Positions 26,631 to 36,070 of a stretch of DNA of 64,000 bases are shown here, one piece after another. The notes beneath the pieces were generated by a model that worked only from the letters and a program-made list of their open reading frames with translations, was not told the DNA's origin and made no database searches. Location: NCBI RefSeq assembly GCF_000723205.1, contig NZ_HG315671.1, positions 841,351 to 905,350 of the forward strand, written 5' to 3'. A program made the translations under genes and the position numbers. Every line of letters starts with the position of its first letter. The stretch's first letter is position 1. The DNA comes from Formosa agariphila KMM 3901 (lineage in GTDB: Bacteria > Bacteroidota > Bacteroidia > Flavobacteriales > Flavobacteriaceae).

Positions 26631-27821
26631 ATGAACTTACACGAATATCAAGGAAAAGAAATTTTAAATAGTTTTGGCGTACGTATACAACGCGGTATCG
26701 TAGCAAAAAGTGCTCAAGATGCTGTTGTAGCTGCAAAACAATTAACTTCGGAAACAGGAACAAGCTGGTACGTTGTTAAAGCCCAAGTTCACGCAGGTGG
26801 ACGTGGTAAAGGAGGCGGAGTAAAATTAGCCAAGAATTTACAAGAGGTAGAGAAAATTTCTGGTGAGATTATAGGGATGGACCTAGTAACACCACAAACT
26901 TCTGCAGAAGGTAAAAGAGTACACCAAGTATTAGTTGCTGAAGATGTATACTACCCTGGAGAATCTGAAACAGAAGAATTTTACGTATCTGTTTTATTAA
27001 ATCGTTCTACTGGTCGCAATATGATTATGTATTCTACTGAAGGTGGAATGGATATTGAAACTGTTGCTGAAGAAACTCCGCATTTAATTTTTACTGAAGA
27101 AATAGACCCTGCTGTAGGTATTTTACCTTTCCAAGCAAGACGCGTTGCGTTTAACTTAGGGTTATCTGGAAATGCTTTTAAAGAAATGACAAAGTTTGTT
27201 ACTAATCTGTATACAGCTTACGTACAATCTGATTCTTCTTTATTTGAAATTAACCCAGTTTTAAAAACTAGCGATAATAAAATTCTTGCTGTAGATGCTA
27301 AAGTTACTATAGATGACAATGCATTATACAGACATAAAAACTATCTTGATTTACGTGATATACGTGAAGAAAGTGCAATTGAAGTAGAAGCTGGTAAACT
27401 TGGTTTAAACTATGTAGACCTAGACGGAAACGTGGGTTGTATGGTTAACGGAGCTGGTTTAGCTATGGCGACTATGGATTTAATTAAGCAAGCAGGTGGA
27501 GAACCAGCTAACTTTTTAGATGTTGGAGGTACTGCTGATGCTGCTCGTGTAGAGGCTGCTTTTAAAATTATTTTAAAAGACCCTAACGTAAAAGCAATCC
27601 TTATCAACATTTTTGGTGGTATTGTACGTTGTGACAGAGTTGCACAAGGAGTAATAGATGCATACAAAAACATGGGTAACATTAACGTGCCAATTATTGT
27701 ACGTTTACAAGGTACCAATGCAGATGTTGCTAAAGAATTAATTGATAATTCTGGATTAGATGTAATGAGTGCTACTCAATTCCAAGAAGCTGCAGATAAA
27801 GTACAAGAAGTTTTAGCATAG
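26631..27821 (+). CDS. sucC: Succinyl-CoA ligase (ADP-forming) subunit beta
   Basis: A 396-residue ATP-grasp subunit that with SucD makes ATP from succinyl-CoA in the TCA cycle. Seen: MNLHEYQGKEILNSFGV, VKAQVHAGGRGKGGGVKLA, EINPVL, NGAGLAMATMD and INIFGGIVRCDRVA. sucD is not adjacent; in this window sucC stands alone with its own promoter and terminator. Confidence 0.96.
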   Translation: MNLHEYQGKEILNSFGVRIQRGIVAKSAQDAVVAAKQLTSETGTSWYVVKAQVHAGGRGKGGGVKLAKNLQEVEKISGEIIGMDLVTPQTSAEGKRVHQVLVAEDVYYPGESETEEFYVSVLLNRSTGRNMIMYSTEGGMDIETVAEETPHLIFTEEIDPAVGILPFQARRVAFNLGLSGNAFKEMTKFVTNLYTAYVQSDSSLFEINPVLKTSDNKILAVDAKVTIDDNALYRHKNYLDLRDIREESAIEVEAGKLGLNYVDLDGNVGCMVNGAGLAMATMDLIKQAGGEPANFLDVGGTADAARVEAAFKIILKDPNVKAILINIFGGIVRCDRVAQGVIDAYKNMGNINVPIIVRLQGTNADVAKELIDNSGLDVMSATQFQEAADKVQEVLA

Positions 27822-27844
27822 TCTAAAACACTGAATACATTATA

Positions 27845-27880
27845 AAAAAAGCGTCTAACTTATTTGTTAGACGCTTTTTT
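27845..27880. terminator. Bidirectional terminator overlapping a coding end
   Basis: The stem AAAAAAGCGTCTAAC / GTTAGACGCTTTTTT lies between converging genes. On the minus strand its first arm is made by the last codons of the DUF1456 gene (AAA GCG TCT AAC AAA TAA), so coding and termination signals share bases. Confidence 0.88.
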
Positions 27881-28207
27881 ATTTGACTTTGGTTTAATTG
27901 ATTCCGATTTTTTATAATCAGGTTTCTTTGTCGAGACCTTTTTTTCTGAAGATTTATCTGCTACTTTAGTTTTAGAGGCAATTTTCTTTGGTAATGGCCC
28001 ACGCATATGAATAACTAATCCGTTTAAGAAATTTCTTAAAATTTGGTCACCACACTCCATGTATTTTGGATGATCTTCCTTTCTGAAAAATGCACCTAAT
28101 TCACTTTTACTAATTCTAAAATCTACTAATTCTAGAATCTTTACGATATCGTCGTCTCTTAATTTAAGAGCAACACGTAACTTTTTAAGAACATCATTAT
28201 TAGTCAT
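27860..28207 (-). CDS. DUF1456 (YehS-like) protein, single-repeat form
   Basis: A 115-residue protein. Residues 1-72 match one DUF1456 unit (MTNNDVLKKLRVALKLRDDD; SKSELGAFFRKEDHPKYMEC; ILRNFLNGLVIHMRGPLP). The family normally has two such units in about 150 residues; here the second is replaced by a Lys/Ser-rich basic tail (residues 76-115). Function unknown; the basic tail could contact nucleic acid, which is inference. Confidence 0.85.
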   Translation of the reverse strand: MTNNDVLKKLRVALKLRDDDIVKILELVDFRISKSELGAFFRKEDHPKYMECGDQILRNFLNGLVIHMRGPLPKKIASKTKVADKSSEKKVSTKKPDYKKSESIKPKSNKKASNK

Positions 28208-28572
28208 ATTGCTGTTTTTTTCTTGTTTGGATTTTTTTGTAAAAATATTTTAAAATTTCGAAAACATCTGCTTTACTAGAAGTTTGTTATAAAATTGTTT
28301 TAAACGGATAAAAAAAATAAAATTTTTAGTAATTATTAATTGGTTTAAATTACTGTCAATTAAGCGATTACGAATTTGTTTTTTCGTTTATAAACGTTCG
28401 ATTTTAATCTAAAAACCACTGTAAAAGTAACTTTTAAATATACTATTTCCGTTTTTCTGTAAGGTTTAGTCGATTAAAGTTTTTTATATTTTCGACAAGT
28501 TACATTTTATCTACGATTATAAAATATCTATTATAATTAACTTTATGTTATAAATATTAAGGGTGTCTTAAC
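28208..28572. other. AT-rich divergent intergenic region
   Basis: About 365 bases between the leftward DUF1456 gene and the rightward TerB-like gene. It should contain both promoters. I see no further gene or strong hairpin. Confidence 0.5.
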
Positions 28573-28974
28573 ATGATAAATCGCGTTGAAAAACTGAGTC
28601 TGCTTTCCGAAATGATAGCTTTTGCTAAAACAGATACGGAAGTTAAATGTAAGAAATATAAGTTTCTGCTTGGGGTGTCTCAACAACTAGACATTTGTAG
28701 GTCAGATTTCGAATATCTTATGAAGCATCCAATCGCTTATAAGAATGTCGAGTCTTATAGCGAACGGATTATTCAGTTTCACCGCTTAGTATTATTAATG
28801 AACTTAGAAAACGAGCGTACCAAAAAGGAACTTGTAAAACTTTATAACTTCGGATTAACAATGGGCTTAAGTCATGAGTCTATTAACAGAGTACTTTATT
28901 TAATGGATGGGTTTCCTAATAAATGTGTACCGCCAGAGGTATTAATCGATATTTTTAAAGTTCAGTATAATTAA
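28573..28974 (+). CDS. TerB-like helical protein
   Basis: A 133-residue all-helical cytoplasmic protein (VEKLSLLSEMIAFAKTD; LNLENERT-like helix; LYNFGLTMGLSHESINRVLY). The pattern resembles the TerB/tellurite-resistance fold. It ends one base before the converging uvrB stop; this neighbour may explain database annotations as an excinuclease subunit, but it has no UvrB features. Function unknown. Confidence 0.65.
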   Translation: MINRVEKLSLLSEMIAFAKTDTEVKCKKYKFLLGVSQQLDICRSDFEYLMKHPIAYKNVESYSERIIQFHRLVLLMNLENERTKKELVKLYNFGLTMGLSHESINRVLYLMDGFPNKCVPPEVLIDIFKVQYN

Positions 28975-30978
28975 TTAGTGTTTTAATTTTTCAAGCTTGT
29001 CTTGATAATGTTTAATTTCATCGCGAAATTTAGCCGCTTGCATAAAGTCTAAATCTTTGGCTGCTACTTCCATTAATTTTCTTCTGTCTCTAATATTTTG
29101 TTCTAATTGAGGTTTCGTTAAATACTCACTTTCAGGTTCTGCTGCTTTTAATGCCTCCAACTCGTAACTGTAAGTACTCACAGAATTTTTAGCTAAGGCA
29201 CTGTCTAAACTTTTGTTTAGTGCTCTTGGTACCATATTATTAGCTGTGTTATAATTAATTTGTTTCTCACGTCTGTATTCGGTTTCGTCTATAGTTTTCT
29301 GCATACTTTTGGTAATCTTATCTGCATACATTATAGCCTTACCATTTAGGTTCCGTGCTGCTCGACCTACCGTTTGTGTTAAAGATCGTGCCGAACGTAA
29401 AAAGCCTTCTTTATCTGCATCTAAAATGGCAACTAGAGATACTTCTGGTAAATCTAATCCTTCACGAAGTAAGTTTACACCCACTAATACATCGAACAAT
29501 CCTTTACGTAAATCTTGCATGATTTCTACACGCTCTAAGGTGTCCACATCACTATGTATATATCGGCAACGGATTTGAATGCGATCTAAGTATTTCGTTA
29601 ATTCTTCTGCCATACGCTTTGTAAGCGTCGTTACTAAAGTCCGCTCATCTTGTTCTATACGAAGTTGAATTTCTTCTATTAAATCATCAATCTGATTTAA
29701 ACTTGGTCGAACTTCAATTATAGGATCTAAAAGTCCAGTAGGGCGAATAACTTGTTCCACATAAACTCCGTCACTTTTTTCTAATTCATAATCTGCAGGC
29801 GTCGCACTTACATAAATAACTTGGTTTTGAAGTGCTTCAAACTCTTCAAATTTAAGCGGTCTGTTATCCATTGCTGCTGGCAATCTAAAACCGTAATCTA
29901 CTAAGTTTTCTTTTCTGCTTCTATCGCCACCATACATGGCATGAACTTGTGAAATCGTGACGTGACTTTCGTCAACTACCATTAAAAAATCATCTGGGAA
30001 ATAGTCTAACAAACAGAAGGGGCGCGTACCCGGTTGGCGGCCGTCTAAATATCTTGAATAATTTTCGATACCAGAACAGTAACCTAGTTCTCGAATCATT
30101 TCTAAATCGAATTCGGTACGTTCTTTTAATCGTTTTGCTTCTAAATGTTTTCCAATATCTTTAAAATAATCGTGTTGTTTTACCAAATCATCCTGAATAT
30201 CTTTAATCGCATTTTGTAGGACATCTGGAGACGTTACAAACATGTTTGCGGGATAGATGGTTAGACGGTCGTACTTTTCTATGACTTCGTTGGTTTGCAC
30301 ATCGAACACTTCAATTTCTTCAATTTCATCTCCGAAAAAGTGAATTCTATAAGCATCATCAGCATAACTTGGAAAAATATCTACAGTATCTCCTTTAATT
30401 CTGAAACTTCCATGATTAAATTCGGCTTCTGTTCTCGAATATAAACTCTGTACTAAGCTGTGCAATAATTTAGTTCTAGAAATAACTTGATCACGCTCTA
30501 AAGTAATTACATTTTTCTGGAATTCTACAGGGTTTCCAATTCCGTATAAACAAGATACCGAAGCAACCACTAATACATCGCGACGACCAGAAAGTAAAGA
30601 TGAGGTGGTGCTTAATCGTAGTTTTTCAATTTCTTCGTTTATAGATAAATCCTTTTCTATATAGGTTCCAGAAACAGGAATGTAAGCTTCCGGCTGATAA
30701 TAATCGTAGTAAGACACAAAGTACTCTACAGCATTATCTGGAAAAAATTGCTTAAATTCTGAATACAGTTGCGCAGCCAATGTTTTATTATGAGCTAAAA
30801 CTAGGGTAGGGCGTTGTACTTCCTGAATAACATTAGCAACAGTAAAGGTTTTTCCTGAACCAGTAACTCCTAATAATGTTTGAAATTTTTCATCGGAGTT
30901 AATCCCTTGCGTTAATTTTTTAATCGCTGTAGGCTGATCTCCGGTAGGCTCGAATTCTGATTTTATTTTAAATCGCAT
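28975..30978 (-). CDS. uvrB: UvrABC excinuclease subunit B
   Basis: A 667-residue DNA-damage-verifying helicase-like subunit of nucleotide excision repair. Walker A LLGVTGSGKTFTVAN, the beta-hairpin YYDYYQPEAYIP, the DEAD-type box VVDESHVT, helicase motifs VTTLTKRMAEELT and VGVNLLREGLDLPEV, and the C-terminal UVR motif (LEQNIRDRRKLM; AAKFRDEI) that contacts UvrC. Full length. Confidence 0.97.
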   Translation of the reverse strand: MRFKIKSEFEPTGDQPTAIKKLTQGINSDEKFQTLLGVTGSGKTFTVANVIQEVQRPTLVLAHNKTLAAQLYSEFKQFFPDNAVEYFVSYYDYYQPEAYIPVSGTYIEKDLSINEEIEKLRLSTTSSLLSGRRDVLVVASVSCLYGIGNPVEFQKNVITLERDQVISRTKLLHSLVQSLYSRTEAEFNHGSFRIKGDTVDIFPSYADDAYRIHFFGDEIEEIEVFDVQTNEVIEKYDRLTIYPANMFVTSPDVLQNAIKDIQDDLVKQHDYFKDIGKHLEAKRLKERTEFDLEMIRELGYCSGIENYSRYLDGRQPGTRPFCLLDYFPDDFLMVVDESHVTISQVHAMYGGDRSRKENLVDYGFRLPAAMDNRPLKFEEFEALQNQVIYVSATPADYELEKSDGVYVEQVIRPTGLLDPIIEVRPSLNQIDDLIEEIQLRIEQDERTLVTTLTKRMAEELTKYLDRIQIRCRYIHSDVDTLERVEIMQDLRKGLFDVLVGVNLLREGLDLPEVSLVAILDADKEGFLRSARSLTQTVGRAARNLNGKAIMYADKITKSMQKTIDETEYRREKQINYNTANNMVPRALNKSLDSALAKNSVSTYSYELEALKAAEPESEYLTKPQLEQNIRDRRKLMEVAAKDLDFMQAAKFRDEIKHYQDKLEKLKH

Positions 30979-30982
30979 ATCA

Positions 30983-30990
30983 CAAATTTA
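30983..30990 (-). promoter_or_regulatory. -7 element immediately upstream of uvrB
   Basis: On the minus strand this is TAAATTTG, only four bases before the uvrB ATG (30978). If used, the transcript would have essentially no leader. No good -33 element was seen. Confidence 0.45.
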
Positions 30991-31032
30991 AACATTTTGA
31001 ATGGAGAAAAATAAAAGTAACGCGCTGTTTTG

Positions 31033-34000
31033 TTATCGTTTTAAAGTGAAGTGTCCCTTGCGTTTAAAATATCTTCCATTATGGTTTATACTGGCTGTAT
31101 ACCAATAGTCGTTGGTTGGCATGGGCGCACCGTTATAAGTGCCATCCCAGCCGGTTTCAAAAGTTGGGTTGTTATTTCTATTTAGTATTTTAAGTAATTT
31201 ACCATACCGGTCGAAAATTTTAATTTCTACTTGATCTAAAGATTCAATCCCGATAATGTGCCAGGTGTCGTGGAAGCCATCTTGGTTTGGTGTGAAGAAC
31301 TTAGGAATATCGATAACCACGACAGTTGTATAACCTTCGCCACAACCACTTTCATCTTTAACCGAAATTGCGCGCTCACCAATAGTTGCATTTTCGAAAA
31401 TATTAGAGGTTTGAAATTGACCATTATCTAAACTGTACCAATAATTACCTGCTCCACCGCTAGCTGTAACCGTGATTGTGTTTGAATTTTGAAAAAATGT
31501 AGCCGTAGCCGTAACATTTAATGCAACTGCATTAGGATTTGGAATTAATGTTATGGGCTTTACAATAAAACAACCGTTGATATTATCTTGCACTCTGGGA
31601 AAAACGTTTAAACCATTAGTGACATAATCGTAAATATTTTTTAATGGATTACTTCCTGCATAAGCATCTGCAGAGGTTTTATGATATGTAATTGTACTGG
31701 CATTTAAATCGTATACCAATTGGTTATCTATTACACTTAAGTCTAGAATACCTGTACCATCCTCGCAGAATTGAAATTCTGAGATGTCTTTTGTAGGTGG
31801 TGGATAATTTACAAGAAGTTCTAAGGGTTGTATTTCGTAACAATCGTTATCTGGATCTTGGGCGACTACATAAATAGTATTAATAGTAATGGGTTTTATG
31901 TAAGTTTGATCAGTCTCTAATGAATTCGTAATTTGATTTGAAAGATTTAATGTGTTCGCATCATTTTCATCTTCGAAATAATAAATGATAGGATATTTAT
32001 AACCCGTTTTTACATTAATATCTAATATAGATTCCGATAAATCAAATAGTATATTATCCCCGATGTAATCTGTAGCACAAGAGGGTGCAATAGTTGCTTT
32101 TGTGAAATCTGGAATGTCATTTATTTTGATTAACATGGTTTGTACTATAAAGCACTCAGTACCCGGATTTTTAATCTGAACAAATAAGTTTTGTAGTGTT
32201 TGTGACGTTGAAATAGAATACGGAACACTTGTATCAATAAAGTTATATTGAGATGCTTCTGCATCAGCTTTATTCTGATAAAATGAGATTTCTAAAGGTA
32301 CACCTGCAACGTTTTCGATGTTATCGGCAACCATTGATAAATCAATTTCTGTATTTTCTTGTCCAGAAACAACACATACAGGTAAATCAAAAGGAACAGG
32401 GTCAGGAGTCTCTGCTGTTTCTAGAGTTATGGGCTGACGGATAGGATTACCGTCTGAATCTATGTTACTACATTTCGAGTTATTTATATTTATAGCAGTC
32501 GCATAAATCGTTACGGTTGTACCATAAGGCACGTCAATAGAGGCGTTAGAAAGGTATAAAGCCCCTTTTTCATCGTAATAGTTAACTTCAATTTCAGTGT
32601 CAACATAATTCACTAATAAGTCGTCTAATGCTATCGAATTTAAAGGAAAAACTTCTACATCACAGGCGAAAAAATCAGTTTTATTAAACTCTGGCTCAAG
32701 AAATACTTCAATATTAATTGGGTCTATAACAGAACATATTGTGGTGTTCTGTTTATTTGTTACCCGGCTATAAATGGTCTTTGATGTAGTTGTATACCCA
32801 TTGGTGTCGATAAAATTTGAATTTCCTGCTTCAGCATCGGCTAGGGTTTCATAAAATTTTATATCAATATCATCCTCCGAAATATGCGAATTGTTAGGAT
32901 TATCTGCAATAATAGTCATTAACTCTGCATCTAGATTAAAGGTGTCTAGAGCCCCGCTTGTATCGAAGGTCACTTCTAAAGCAGAATTCGTGACACAGTA
33001 TTGAAAGTATGTGTATTCTAAATTAACTTGAGGCATTTCGAGTATGTCTACGGTAAACTCTATAGCATCATAACAAGATCCTTCTAAAGTTCCATTAATA
33101 ACCCTTTGCATAACTCTTGCATATAATGTATTGTCAATAATAGTTGTATAATCTAAATACTGAGGGAGTCTGTTTTGATCTAAATCGCGGTCTTCTGCGG
33201 ATAAATAATATTGTATCGTAACATTACTTGTGCTTTCAACAATTAAACCTTTATAGGTGTTTAGGTCTATAATTCGGTCACTTGAACATATGGTTGGAAT
33301 AAAAGGACGCTCTTTGTAGTCTATAGCAGGAGCTTTAAAGATATCGAAAACTGTTTCATAATTCCCACAACCAGGATCTTCTACTTTAACATGAATGGTT
33401 TGGGAATTATCGGGTGTGCCGTCACCATCTAAATCAGGAATTGTATAATCTGTTACCTGCGGTATTACATTTGAATCACTATCGTAAAACGTAACAACAA
33501 GACTGGATACTCCATTTTTTATGTCTTCAGCTATTTGAACAAGGTTAAATGTATCTCCACCGCAAATAGCATAATCTTCTATTACAGGGAAATCTGTAAT
33601 GATGCTTGGGTAAATGTCTATTTCTGCAAAAGCCGGACAGCCATCACCAATACTATCATTATTGATATCAGATTCTACACGAACATAAATTACAGAGGGA
33701 TCAGTATCTAGGTAAGCAGTAATGTCTAAAATTTGAGTAGTATAATCTTCATCATTAAAATAGGTAATGATATACGTGATGCTTGTGTCTACCAATAAGG
33801 CATTTAGGGCATCGTCCAATTCCATTTGTAAGTCGTTAGAAGTTCCAGTAGAACATCCTGAAACTGTTGAACTTGAATCATTTAGCTTTGGACTTTCAAT
33901 ATCAGTTATACTGAGTGTTGTTGTTCCAAAGCAGCCAGTGTCGTTGTTTTCAACTCTAACGTGTAATTCTGTAAAATCTTCTAAATATGGAGATAGTATG

Positions 34001-35511
34001 TCGTGCGTATTTTCTATTGCTTGATATTCTGTATAGTGATAAGTTACCGTAAAGTTGGCTAGATCACCTGTAATAAATAAGTCGTTGTAAAAATCAAGAC
34101 TAAACTCTAAGTCGTTATCGCAACGGTCTACAACTTGAGGCGTCGGGGCAGGTTGTTGGTTAACGGATAAAGGAAATTCGAATGTATAGGCACAAGCGGT
34201 TCCTGGTTGTGTTGCGGTAGCAGTTATGGTTTCAGAATTTCCAGGAGCAATATTTACTTCGGAAATAGTATTCCCTGCAGCATTAGAATAGGATACAGTA
34301 TATGAGTTCCCATTATTGGGAATTTGATTTTTTACATAGTCGTTGTAATCTGTTAACTTAAATGTTTCTGTTGTAGAACTACAACGCGCTGCATCAATAT
34401 CATCGGGGATTAGTGGTATCGGGTCGTTAGGTATAATATCGATTTCTATATCATCAGTAATAGTAAATGGGTTATTAGTATTGTCTAAACAGTCTGGTTC
34501 ATAAATTTGAAGTTCTACACTATAAATCCCCGCAGTTGTAGCTGTATATGTTGCAGCATTAGAAACAGGTGCCGGATTACCATCTTTATACCATGTGTAA
34601 GCCATGGGATTGATTTTATTTTTATCTACACCAAAGTCTGATTGAAGCTCAGGGATTAATTCGGTGTCTGTACATGTACTGATATCGTTTCCTAAATTTA
34701 CATCAATATTAACTTCACTTTGTTTTATAAATACAGCGGTATCGAAATTGACATCGTTTTGGTCTGCAACTATAAATTTGATTTTATATTTTTTATAAGG
34801 TGTTATGTTATAAGTTACTGTAAGTGCTTTTGTACGCCCGAAAAAATTAGTACTGCTTAATTGAGAGACTTCATTTTCATAATATTCTATATTTTTTCCT
34901 GCGCAAACATTCCCATTAATTTCTTGAGTATTAACGGGAATCGTCGTTCCTAGATTATTTAAATCGGGAGTAACAGCAATATTATCAAAAGTAGTTGATC
35001 CTTGCTCTTGAATTAAAATAGCAAAACCGTCGGCGTAGTCGCAAATGGTGTTTTTTTCATACTCGTGTGAGGCTAATACATAATCGAAAGCAATAGTTTC
35101 TGTAAGCGCAACAAAATCGAATTCTAAAACGGTAGCATTATATGTATTTGAAATACCCAGTTCTGCTTCTAAGTCTGAATCTCCTTCCCAAGATGTGGAT
35201 CCGGAGTTTAGGTCTGCTACATCCGTATTACCAGCCTCATTAGCATTTCCTGTAGTTAAAAAAATACCATTTTCGAAAGGGAAATTATTAGTGTTTCCTT
35301 GAAATGAACCAAAACTTGAAAAAGATTCTCCAGAGACATTGGAATTTTTAGGAGATTGCGGGTTAAAAATTTGTATAGCATTTCCCGAAATTAAATGGGT
35401 ATTAATTAAGTTGTCAACATTGTTGGAAGGAGTTACTGAAATTTTCTGTCCAAATACGCTGCAGCAAAGCAATAATAGAATAATGGTTGTATAGAGTGAG
35501 GAGATTCTCAT
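31033..35511 (-). CDS. Large secreted protein with choice-of-anchor L and T9SS type B sorting domain
   Basis: A 1,492-residue exported protein. Signal peptide MRISSLYTTIILLLLCCSVF. Residues 25-270 resemble the choice-of-anchor L domain (NFPFENGIFLTTGNANEAG; DFVALTETIAFDYVLASHEY). The middle (about 280-1,390) is a chain of beta-rich Ig-like units with repeated T.F.D......F and Cys-containing boundaries. The last 85 residues form a type B (gliding-associated) C-terminal domain: PKFFTPNQDGFHDTWHI, KIFDRYGKLLK, WDGTYNGAPMPTNDYWYTA and FKRKGHFTLKR. It is therefore likely exported through the type IX system to the cell surface, possibly as an adhesin. Confidence 0.92.
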   Translation of the reverse strand: MRISSLYTTIILLLLCCSVFGQKISVTPSNNVDNLINTHLISGNAIQIFNPQSPKNSNVSGESFSSFGSFQGNTNNFPFENGIFLTTGNANEAGNTDVADLNSGSTSWEGDSDLEAELGISNTYNATVLEFDFVALTETIAFDYVLASHEYEKNTICDYADGFAILIQEQGSTTFDNIAVTPDLNNLGTTIPVNTQEINGNVCAGKNIEYYENEVSQLSSTNFFGRTKALTVTYNITPYKKYKIKFIVADQNDVNFDTAVFIKQSEVNIDVNLGNDISTCTDTELIPELQSDFGVDKNKINPMAYTWYKDGNPAPVSNAATYTATTAGIYSVELQIYEPDCLDNTNNPFTITDDIEIDIIPNDPIPLIPDDIDAARCSSTTETFKLTDYNDYVKNQIPNNGNSYTVSYSNAAGNTISEVNIAPGNSETITATATQPGTACAYTFEFPLSVNQQPAPTPQVVDRCDNDLEFSLDFYNDLFITGDLANFTVTYHYTEYQAIENTHDILSPYLEDFTELHVRVENNDTGCFGTTTLSITDIESPKLNDSSSTVSGCSTGTSNDLQMELDDALNALLVDTSITYIITYFNDEDYTTQILDITAYLDTDPSVIYVRVESDINNDSIGDGCPAFAEIDIYPSIITDFPVIEDYAICGGDTFNLVQIAEDIKNGVSSLVVTFYDSDSNVIPQVTDYTIPDLDGDGTPDNSQTIHVKVEDPGCGNYETVFDIFKAPAIDYKERPFIPTICSSDRIIDLNTYKGLIVESTSNVTIQYYLSAEDRDLDQNRLPQYLDYTTIIDNTLYARVMQRVINGTLEGSCYDAIEFTVDILEMPQVNLEYTYFQYCVTNSALEVTFDTSGALDTFNLDAELMTIIADNPNNSHISEDDIDIKFYETLADAEAGNSNFIDTNGYTTTSKTIYSRVTNKQNTTICSVIDPINIEVFLEPEFNKTDFFACDVEVFPLNSIALDDLLVNYVDTEIEVNYYDEKGALYLSNASIDVPYGTTVTIYATAININNSKCSNIDSDGNPIRQPITLETAETPDPVPFDLPVCVVSGQENTEIDLSMVADNIENVAGVPLEISFYQNKADAEASQYNFIDTSVPYSISTSQTLQNLFVQIKNPGTECFIVQTMLIKINDIPDFTKATIAPSCATDYIGDNILFDLSESILDINVKTGYKYPIIYYFEDENDANTLNLSNQITNSLETDQTYIKPITINTIYVVAQDPDNDCYEIQPLELLVNYPPPTKDISEFQFCEDGTGILDLSVIDNQLVYDLNASTITYHKTSADAYAGSNPLKNIYDYVTNGLNVFPRVQDNINGCFIVKPITLIPNPNAVALNVTATATFFQNSNTITVTASGGAGNYWYSLDNGQFQTSNIFENATIGERAISVKDESGCGEGYTTVVVIDIPKFFTPNQDGFHDTWHIIGIESLDQVEIKIFDRYGKLLKILNRNNNPTFETGWDGTYNGAPMPTNDYWYTASINHNGRYFKRKGHFTLKR

Positions 35512-35656
35512 AAGTAGCTAAAAGTCCGTTTGATGCTGTTAAGATAATAGAAGAATCACTTGTTTCGAAATTTGAATAAGTAAATATCTATTATTTTAAG
35601 TTTAGTGTCGTATTTCAACGGTAAAATACGCATTTCATTGTGTGTGGTTTTGAAGA

Positions 35657-35985
35657 TTAACGTTTTAAAGTAAAATGAAAGTTAAAAGTTCTTCCATCAG
35701 AGAATGTTGCCGTAAACCAATAATCACTTTCAGGAAGCTGTTATATATTTTATCCCAAGGATTACCACCCAAACAGTAGTCATTGTCCCTATTATCATGA
35801 TACTTGTTGTATGCAGTGATATCATCGGTATAAAATAGCAAATTGCCGTCAGTAACTGATATTGAACAAGAACCTTATTTTATGTTTAGTCTACTATTTA
35901 AAAGCGGAGTAACAGTATGGATGTTAGGTTTAATATTCATTCCACAATGTTCACTTAAATATCAATTTGCGCCTTGTATTGTACA
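35657..35985 (-). pseudogene. Decayed T9SS type B protein gene with internal deletion
   Basis: Reading the minus strand from about 35985: QGAN*YLSEHCGMNIKPN, then VTPLLNSRLNIK*GSCSIS, VTDGNLLFYTDDITAYNKYH, then LGGNPWDKIYN and, after a frameshift near 35740, QLPESDYWFTATFSDGRTFN and FHFTLKR followed by the true stop TAA (35657-35659). The first part resembles the N-terminal region common in T9SS type B proteins (WYFGE.AGLDF ... GC.SISD..GNLLFYTDG.T.YNK); the last part is a type B sorting-domain end. The middle is missing, two in-frame stops are present (about 35962 and 35875), and no start was found. It is a relic, probably of a paralogue of the neighbouring gene's family. Confidence 0.72.
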
Positions 35986-36070
35986 TATAGCTCGTGTGTA
36001 TAAAGCGCACAATTACAGTTATTACAATGCTATAAATTAAAAATAACTAGCTTAATAAAGCTTGAATATA

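Noticed and set aside
28573-28974. Excinuclease ABC subunit B function for the small helical protein
   Set aside because: It has no UvrB motif; the true uvrB is the converging gene. The label would come from adjacency only.
33767-34024. Rightward 85-residue ORF inside the T9SS gene
   Set aside because: A shadow of the long minus-strand coding frame, with no start signal or domain.
35843-36040. Sixty-five-residue rightward ORF
   Set aside because: It lies antisense to the T9SS pseudogene, whose minus-strand reading gives a recognisable protein; the plus-strand peptide matches nothing.
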